A DNA stretch of 12,809 nt from Thalassiosira profunda (taxonomy: Eukaryota > Bacillariophyta > Thalassiosirophyceae > Thalassiosirales > Thalassiosiraceae), in assembly GCA_036939355.1 (NCBI GenBank), contig JALLAP010000457.1, forward strand, positions 1 to 12,809. The letters run 5' to 3'. The notes below the pieces were generated by a model. The model worked only from the letters and a program-made list of their open reading frames with translations, was not told the DNA's origin and ran no database searches. Positions 7,050 through 12,809 of this stretch are shown in pieces. Within the stretch, counting starts at the first letter, position 1; the number at the start of each line of letters is the position of its first letter. A program made the position numbers and the translations under genes.

Positions 7050-8130
7050 ATGGCTGTGCCGGCGCTGATAAGGCGGCCGTCTTCGGCGTCGAACGTGGGA
7101 AGTGCTCATGTATGTCTGATCGCGATGATGGCCATCATCGTCTCGACCCTGAGCGCATTGCCTCGGAGTTCGTCGTTTGTGCCGCAGAGCTCGTCGATTG
7201 CAACTCGCCAATATCCCACGTTTTCTGCAATTGCAAGTCCATTGGATCAGCTGAAAGTGGACTTCGTGGGGTCGCTGGAGAATGCGTACGATCTCAATCC
7301 GACGAATGCAGCGAGTGCATCTTTCCTGGATCGCCTCGTCGAACAGGTGAGTAACTGCTCGACCTATCAATATGTGCAGGATGCTACCATTTTGTTGCTC
7401 ATCGGTGCCTCTCATTCAACTGATACGTCTTTCTCATCTCTTGCTGATACACAGGTCACGCCGCAATCGATTACACGTCTGATGGTAGAATCATTTGACC
7501 AGCTTGGCGCAGGGAAGTGGCGGATAGTGTACGTAGAAGAGTACTCGACATCGTTCGGATTCGGTTCGTTATTCGGAGATATGACAGCGTGCGAAGTGGA
7601 GCTTATTGACGGGAGCATTACGAGTGAGTGCAATTGAGTGGTGGACAGTGCATATGAATTAACTCACATCTCATGTATCTTCCATCCGCAGGTATCCTGC
7701 AGTGCGTCAACAAACAATCGCCATATCAACTGACAATACGAGGCAATGTCGGGACTGGTACGTCTTGCACACCAATGTTTGATACTTAGTACTGCACCCA
7801 TCTCTTCTGATGTCCTGACCTTTTCTGGGGCCAAATCAATACTCGGTACGATCCGAAGCGGGGAACAGCATGTTGATAAAAGTGAGGGATGTGCAGACGC
7901 GACAAATGTCGAGCGAGAATGAGAATGATGGACTGCTCAGAGAGTTAAAAGAGGCGCCTTTGTCGGTGATGCAATCCTTGGTGCAAAAGAGTTGGCCGAG
8001 GATGTTCGCGGGCGTGTCCGTAGTCGACGTTTTGTATTTGGACCAGGATTTCGTCGTGTTCGATTTCGACTTCCTTGCACGAGTTAAGGGCAAGAGGATT
8101 TGCGCAAGGAAAGAGCCAGACTTCTTCTGA
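7050..8130 (+). CDS. Plastid-lipid-associated protein (PAP/fibrillin) family, copy B
   Basis: This paralogue of copy A is likely a plastid lipid-associated protein. Exons are 7050-7346, 7455-7623, 7692-7757 and 7859-8130 (267 residues). Introns are 108, 68 and 101 bp. Intron 1 (GTGAGT..ACACAG) reads through in frame, so it is easily missed. The N-terminus carries a hydrophobic stretch (about residues 21-37) and SSSFVPQ with Phe43, a plastid-import motif; the in-frame ATG at 7125 would give a more compact signal peptide and is a real alternative. Family landmarks are FVGSLENAYDLN, GAGKWRIVY, ACEVELIDGSITS, TIRGNVGT and VVFDFDFLARVKGKRICARKE. Introns 2 and 3 sit at the same codons and phase as introns 3 and 4 of copy A, which supports a shared ancestor. 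The frame upstream of 7050 is open for 36 codons but begins with GTG. Confidence 0.82.
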
Positions 8131-8201
8131 TAAGATAAGCGGGTCTCGTATCAATGTCTAACTGCTGACAAGTGCAGGTTAGGCCTGTGAGTCTCCTTCC
8201 T
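8131..8201. other. Short convergent 3' spacer
   Basis: Only 71 bp separate the stop of PAP B (+) from the stop of the Cys-rich F-box gene (-), so the 3' untranslated regions probably overlap. Confidence 0.4.
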
Positions 8202-9623
8202 TTAGTCTTCACGGCATTCTGAGCAAATGTTGGCAAAGGAGACTTCCCCTTGTTCATTTTGCTCCACTTGTTCAACGTGCTCCTTGCAGATTTGACAACC
8301 ACATGCGTCACATTTCATCATGCTCTGACACGCACAATCTGAACAGAGAATAGCTTCTTGGCATATCTCGCACTGGTTGTTCTGCCCACAGCCGGAGCAG
8401 CGGTTACTGTAGCAACCATCCACACACCAAGTACAACGCGAACATACGCGGCAGAAGTACTTCATGCATTTTTCACACCAGTCTAGCGGGTCACCGTCGT
8501 GTTCGTAACACTCCTGGCAGAACACATCTCCACAGTAATAGCAGGTGTACTTTTGGAAGCCGCCTCCTTCATCAAACCAGGCGCATACGCAACAGCACGG
8601 CTGCTGAGAGCATTCAAGGCACCGAAACTCACGCAAGCGAGAGGGCCCACCGGGCCCGTTCGCAGTGAGGCAATTATTCCCGGTCGAGTAGCGATAACTT
8701 CCTCCCACACAAGGAGGGGACTTTCCATAAAGATGCTGTGCATAACTGCGATGGAATTGCGCGAGGGCCTGGCTGTCAGTAGCCTTCCAGTGGTCCGGCA
8801 ATGCCAAATATTTCATTCCACTCCCCGCGGCATCAATTATGCTTTGGAGGATGGAAGCGATAAGTGTCTCTGAAAGCACCCTCCCTTCAATTTCAGGTTT
8901 TTCGTACTTCCCCACCAAGCTTATATCAAGAAATTGCAATGTCGTAGACCCCCGCAGGGGCTCCATCCCCCTGCCAGTGATACCAAGGCAATTTGCCATC
9001 TTCAGAGTGCGGAGGTTGTGTGACGCGTCGATGCATGCCAACATCGCCCCAAGATCGTCGTCCGACAACCGCGCTGCCAGATCCTTCTCGATCTCTTCAA
9101 AATCAAGAGCAGTGACACTTCCCTGTGTCACAGCTTGGCCTGGGCCTGGGCCTGCGGCTGATGGCCCTTCAGTCCAATGACGCTTCGCCCAAGACGACGG
9201 CGGGGCCGCTAGGGCTACTGCAAATAATACCCTTGAAGGAAGAGCGAGGCACTCCCCAATCGATGCGAGAATACCATCGGGGAGGGAGGATAGTCCGGCA
9301 CCACCAGACGTTATTTTCTGCCTTTTGCTGCAGTTGCTCGGCGAATCCATCTTAGGTGCACCACTACTTTCACTGGCCCCGACAAACCGCGCCGCCTCCC
9401 ACGCGATTTGGCAGTCGATGCAATATGAGGAGCCCGGGAGGAAATCTGCGCCGAGGCTTTCGATGGCCGAGGAATTGCAGTTCGGACAGCGGAAGGAGGA
9501 CTGGGCGCCCGCCGCGGGAGCTCCGTCCTTCTCCATTTTGAGGCGTCGTCGGTACGCCTCCCAACCTTTACTTTGCGGTCGCATGATTTGTGGCACGCCA
9601 GGCACACCTGGGGCATCAGACAT
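8202..9623 (-). CDS. Zinc-ribbon, F-box-like, cysteine-rich C-terminal protein
   Basis: From ATG 9623 the protein has 473 residues. A frame 83 codons longer begins at 9872 but is low-complexity Arg/Gly/Pro sequence and would leave 9 bp to the divergent kinase ATG, so it is more likely leader. Domains: zinc ribbon with C46, C49, C68 and C71; F-box-like helices at about 111-145 (LSSLPDGILASIGECLALP); then an LRR-like stretch (SHNLRTLKMANCLGITGRGMEPLRGS) before a helical linker. From residue 333 to the end (141 residues) there are 30 cysteines in CxxC spacing with few histidines, consistent with several RING- or treble-clef-like zinc sites. The F-box plus repeat region resembles a family I recall as expanded in diatoms. 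A role as a ubiquitin-ligase substrate adaptor, or as a ligase itself, is inference. No intron is evident. Confidence 0.75.
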   Translation of the reverse strand: MSDAPGVPGVPQIMRPQSKGWEAYRRRLKMEKDGAPAAGAQSSFRCPNCNSSAIESLGADFLPGSSYCIDCQIAWEAARFVGASESSGAPKMDSPSNCSKRQKITSGGAGLSSLPDGILASIGECLALPSRVLFAVALAAPPSSWAKRHWTEGPSAAGPGPGQAVTQGSVTALDFEEIEKDLAARLSDDDLGAMLACIDASHNLRTLKMANCLGITGRGMEPLRGSTTLQFLDISLVGKYEKPEIEGRVLSETLIASILQSIIDAAGSGMKYLALPDHWKATDSQALAQFHRSYAQHLYGKSPPCVGGSYRYSTGNNCLTANGPGGPSRLREFRCLECSQQPCCCVCAWFDEGGGFQKYTCYYCGDVFCQECYEHDGDPLDWCEKCMKYFCRVCSRCTWCVDGCYSNRCSGCGQNNQCEICQEAILCSDCACQSMMKCDACGCQICKEHVEQVEQNEQGEVSFANICSECRED

Positions 9624-9881
9624 AGTGAGCTGCCCCCCGGTGCGAGAGGAGGGGAGGTTGGCAGGTTCGGGCTGGGGTGGAAGGGGGGTCCGCCGCCGCC
9701 TCGCTCCTCTTTGGATGATGGCCTTTGCTCTTTCCTCTTTCTTCTGCTCGCTCTCGCCGCCTTGTCGATTTGGTATCTCTTTTATCCGTCCGTCCCTTCC
9801 TCCACCACCTCCACGTGAACCACACTTCCTCGCTCGGTCCGGTCCTGTCCTCGGGCCCACAGCTACGGCCATGGCCTCGAA
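9624..9881. promoter_or_regulatory. Divergent promoter region of F-box-like gene and kinase gene
   Basis: This 258-bp spacer has a long pyrimidine-rich plus-strand stretch around 9715-9790 (CTTT/CTCT runs), a plausible initiator or leader. The palindrome GGCCATGGCC at 9868-9877 places an ATG on both strands: the minus-strand one opens the long N-terminal extension of the F-box-like frame, and the plus-strand one opens an upstream frame overlapping the kinase start. Confidence 0.4.
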
Positions 9882-9948
9882 ATGGCGAGCGAGCAGCCAG
9901 CGTCGCCTCAGGCGGCGGATGCGGCATCGGGGGTATCAAATGAAGTGA
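9871..9948 (+). promoter_or_regulatory. Overlapping upstream ORF at the kinase start (25 codons)
   Basis: The ATG at 9871 has a near-ideal initiation context (GCCATGG). It opens a 25-codon Arg-rich frame that ends at TGA 9946-9948, in a different frame from the kinase ATG at 9882. If the transcript starts upstream of 9871, scanning ribosomes meet this ATG first, 11 nt before the kinase start, and terminate 64 nt past it. It could hold kinase translation down. The transcript start is unknown. Confidence 0.45.
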
Positions 9949-12326
9949 AGGAAATGTCGCTGGACTTCAGCAAATCGGTCTCCATAGCAAACACCGATTG
10001 CAATGCACCAATTGCAACTGCACCAGAGCATGTCGATGGCACCGACGAATTGCCACCAGGTCCTCCTCAGTCTGATGAACCGACCGAAGGCACTGGATTT
10101 ATTGGTGGCTGCAATGATTTAGTGCTAGGTGCACCGGATGCACCTCCTGCACCAGCGCCGTCGGCATCCCAGGCAGCGGCGCCGGCCCCGGACACGAAAA
10201 GCGAGCACTTCGTCGCCCCAAAGGACTTCGAGCTGCTCTGCGTGATCGGCATGGGCGCATTTGGCAAGGTCCTGCAGGTCCGGAACCGCCACTCCTCCCA
10301 AATTTACGCAATGAAGATCATTTCCAAGCGGCTCATCAAGAGGAAGGGCGCCTACGTGGAAAACATCCTGGCCGAGCGGAACATCCTGAGCAAAATCACA
10401 ACCCATCCCTTCATTGTCACAATGCGTGCTTCTTTTCAGACGCGGGAGAAGCTGTTCATCATCATGGACTTTTGTGCCGGCGGAGAGTTGTTTCTAAAAG
10501 TAGCGCGGGAGGGGCATTTTCGGGAGAAGACTGCGGCATTCTACCTGGCGGAGATTACATTGGCGCTAGAGCACTTGCACAGCGTGAATGTGCTACATCG
10601 CGACGTGAGTGCACCCACAATGAAACTGTGACTGCGTTGTTGCTTTGATGGGCATCTTGTATTGACTCATATGCTCATATGATATGTGTGCTGCAAACAT
10701 TCTATCTATTAGCTCAAGCCCGAGAACATCCTCCTTGGGAGTGACGGGCATTGCTGTTTGACCGATTTTGGGCTGGCCAAGGATTTCACCGGGGCGGGAG
10801 AAAACGGGGACGAAGACCGGGCACGAACCCTCTGCGGAACAATGGAGTATATGGCTCCTGAAATGGTGGCTAGAAAGTGGTATGGGAAGGGTGCGGATTA
10901 TTGGAGCCTGGGGTGCATCGCATACGAGATGTTGAGTGGACTCCCTCCGTTCTCCTCAAAGAAGGGGTCAAAGGAGTTGTTCAAAAAGATCATGAACGAA
11001 CGCATTCGCATGCCGGATGGAGCTTCTGCCGCGGCCTGCAAGCTGTTGAAGGGCCTGCTCAATCGCGATGCGGGAAAGCGGCTCGGTGCTTCCAAAGGTA
11101 CCATGTTCGAGATCGGTGGCGTGGGAGCTCTGAAGCAGCAGCCATTCTTTTCCGGGTTGGATTGGGGAAAGTTAGAGCTGAAAGGGATCGATCCTCCGGA
11201 GGACTTTAGTGTGGACAACGACGAAGATCTGCGGCATTTCCACGACGAGTTTGTCAAGATGACCCTCCCGCGTTCTGTGAAGGAGATGAGCAAGTTGGAC
11301 TTCCTCCCGCGGCACTGCGAATCAGACAACTTCAGGGGCTTCTCCTTCATTGGCGACAACTTCCCTCTCCCTGAAAGAACTGCATCTGAGCAGGAGCACT
11401 ACTGGAATAACGTGGACGATGACGGAGCGTCCCTGTCGGAATGCGCATCTAGTGTGTTTGACGATGATCTTGGCGAGGACCCCGCTCCTGCGCCAGTTGT
11501 TCCGGAGAAGAAGAAGCGACCCCCGCGCAAGAAAAAGAAGAAGAAACAGCAGTTAGTGCCTCCACTTGAGACAACCGATGAGGTTACCGAAACGAACAGT
11601 GACAAAGTGGCTGCTGATGCAACCGAGTCTTGCGGCGACAAACAAATGGCAAAGGGATCTGGGGAGAATGATGAGAACGTTCAACATCCAAATGGAGGAG
11701 GGCCAGATGTCGCCGAGGACACGAAACAAACGCCACAACCAATGGATACGAATCAATCTCCTGCAATGCAAGGCGAACCATCAGAGGTCTCTGCTGCTAC
11801 CCTACCGGCAAAAGCGCTCAATCCAAACGCCAAGGCTTGGAATGTGGTGCCACCCACTAAGCCGGCACCACAGGCTAGGGCAACAAATGCGCTTCCAGTG
11901 CCACAATCCACACAACCCCCGCCCATGCCAGTGGCTGCAACATCTTACGCACCAAAACCTGGTTCTTGGGCTTCGATGGCTGTGAAAGCAACGCCAAACA
12001 GTGCTTCTGCATCCGCGGCCAGAATCAACGGCCAACGTACCAAAGCAACTGTAGGGAGCGTTTCCAGCCCTCCGATCCCACCAAAGAGCCCTGTCCGAAC
12101 CACTCAGCCTGACTGGACAAAGCACCCTGCATCGCCTCGTCGGAAAGCTTTGAGTCCGAATGCAATGGGGAAACAGAATCTGATCGTGCCACCTCCATTG
12201 GCGAATAGTTCAGGCCAAGCTTGGCCATCGTTGGGTGACTTTCCGCCACCACCAGGAAACAAACCAAAAGGTGGCAACACCAAACCAGCTGCCAAACCCC
12301 CAGGAGCGTGGGGCAGGGCTTCGTGA
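9882..12326 (+). CDS. AGC-family protein kinase resembling p70 S6 kinase, with PAM2-like tail motif
   Basis: Exons 9882-10604 and 10713-12326 encode 778 residues. The 108-bp intron (GTGAGT..TTAG) splits HRD from LKPEN and contains stops. The kinase domain spans about 116-387: glycine loop G123-x-G125-x-x-G128, ATP lysine K145, catalytic H239-R240-D241, D259-F260-G261, and APE at 289-291. The activation loop RTLCGTMEYMAPE is closest to S6 kinases, with T280 as the expected PDK1 site. The AGC C-tail follows, with TLPRS as a candidate turn motif and hydrophobic motif FRGFSFI (448-454, S452 as the expected TORC-type site). All catalytic residues are intact. Residues 1-115 are Ala/Pro-rich. Beyond about 456 lies a long disordered tail: an acidic patch, a Lys/Arg-rich patch (507-519, possibly nuclear or RNA-binding), ALNPNAKAW (609-617, PAM2-like), SWASM, ALSPNAM and AWPSLGDF. 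TOR-pathway signalling to translation is the likely role. Confidence 0.88.
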
Positions 12327-12501
12327 CGACTACTCGCGTCGTTAGCTACACTGATTTATAGCCTTACTGGAAACACTTCGATTCGTTGTCTCTGACCTAG
12401 CAATTCCCTCTGTCTACTGCATGCACTCCTTTTCACTTATCATCTCTCAGCCCTCTACTAGTTCAGCGTCCCCCATTTTCTTGGCCTGATCTGCGCCATA
12501 T
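12327..12501. other. Convergent 3' spacer
   Basis: This 175-bp AT-richer spacer lies between the kinase stop and the stop of the minus-strand gene at the right edge. No gene is seen. Confidence 0.4.
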
Positions 12502-12809
12502 TCATTTTGGCATAATATCCGACACCTCATCATACACGACTGGAATGAGTGGGGCGGCCCTATCGAAGAACGGCGAGTTGATGTAAAATTCCCACAACAC
12601 AAGCAGCCCGATCCCCACCCACGCCCCATTCTCCAGCAGCTTCAGTACGTTCACATCCTCGAAGGGGTTCTTCTCCTCCTCCATCTCCGCCTCCCGCTGC
12701 ACCGCCGCGGCCCGTCGCTCGGCGTTGCGGGCCGCCTTCTTCCCCATCCCCTGAGTGTCGATGAGCATCGCCGCGTCCTGCACCCGCCCCTCCTGCATGG
12801 CCGTCGCCG
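12502..12809 (-). CDS. C-terminal part of a small single-helix membrane protein (partial)
   Basis: The frame ends at TGA 12502-12504 and stays open to the right edge. An ATG at 12798 would give 98 residues, but the frame continues upstream of it without a stop, so the N-terminus, perhaps with a targeting peptide, probably lies outside the window. Visible parts are a charged Ala/Arg/Glu helix (AARNAERRAAAVQREAE), the conserved-looking NPFEDVNVLKLLENGAW, a hydrophobic segment VGIGLLVLWEFYI that is one likely membrane helix, and the tail SPFFDRAAPLIPVVYDEV. It gives the impression of a small organelle (possibly plastid) membrane protein, but I cannot name the family. It is convergent with the kinase gene. 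Confidence 0.6.
   Translation of the reverse strand, partial: ATAMQEGRVQDAAMLIDTQGMGKKAARNAERRAAAVQREAEMEEEKNPFEDVNVLKLLENGAWVGIGLLVLWEFYINSPFFDRAAPLIPVVYDEVSDIMPK

Noticed and set aside
9141..9160. Small GGGCCT repeat
   Set aside because: It is a short in-frame GPGPG coding run within the F-box-like protein, without further structure.
9624..9872. 83-codon N-terminal extension of the F-box-like protein
   Set aside because: It is Arg/Gly/Pro-rich low-complexity sequence that would leave only 9 bp between two divergent ATGs. It is treated as leader, with the ATG at 9623 preferred.
9325..9948. Plus-strand frame of about 200 codons opposite the F-box-like gene
   Set aside because: It is antisense to the zinc-ribbon region and low in complexity. 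Only its last 26 codons (from ATG 9871, stop included) are of interest, as a uORF.

Overview
This looks like nuclear DNA from an alga with a secondary red plastid (an ochrophyte, most likely a diatom or close relative). The evidence is: short GT..AG introns of 68-108 bp; N-termini that combine a signal peptide with a Phe-containing plastid cleavage motif (ACDAFVS, SSSFVP; a weaker SSCGALVS in a third protein); two plastid-lipid-associated (PAP/fibrillin) proteins; and an F-box-type protein of a kind I recall as expanded in diatoms. The window is gene dense: nine protein genes, one of them cut by the right edge, with many shared or very short spacers.

Layout, left to right. (1) 162-1688, +, a secreted or ER prolyl 4-hydroxylase with two ShKT domains and one 93-bp intron. 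(2) 1701-3230, -, a second, unrelated 2-oxoglutarate/Fe(II) oxygenase-like protein, tail to tail with the first and only 12 bp away. (3) 3366-4679, +, a probable plastid single-pass membrane protein with degenerate 21-residue repeats and two C-terminal YLDxLS motifs. (4) 5076-6124, +, PAP/fibrillin gene A (five exons). (5) 6257-6790, -, an orphan basic/coiled-coil protein. (6) 7050-8130, +, PAP/fibrillin gene B (four exons), a paralogue of A that shares two intron positions with it. (7) 8202-9623, -, a zinc-ribbon / F-box-like / very Cys-rich protein. (8) 9882-12326, +, an AGC kinase resembling p70 S6 kinase, with a long disordered tail. (9) 12502-right edge, -, the C-terminal part of a small one-helix membrane protein.

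No operon-like or mobile-element logic is visible, and there are no rRNA, tRNA or CRISPR features. Functional themes are plastid membrane/lipid proteins (3, 4, 6, possibly 9), two neighbouring oxygenases (1, 2) and signalling (7, 8). The most interesting observation is in the kinase tail: ALNPNAKAW is a near-perfect PAM2-type motif of the tryptophan variant known from LARP4. It suggests that this S6K-like kinase docks directly on poly(A)-binding protein. The kinase start codon is also overlapped by a 25-codon upstream reading frame whose ATG lies in a stronger initiation context.

All splice sites and starts were worked out by eye from reading frames, motif continuity and paralogue comparison. 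No database search was available.
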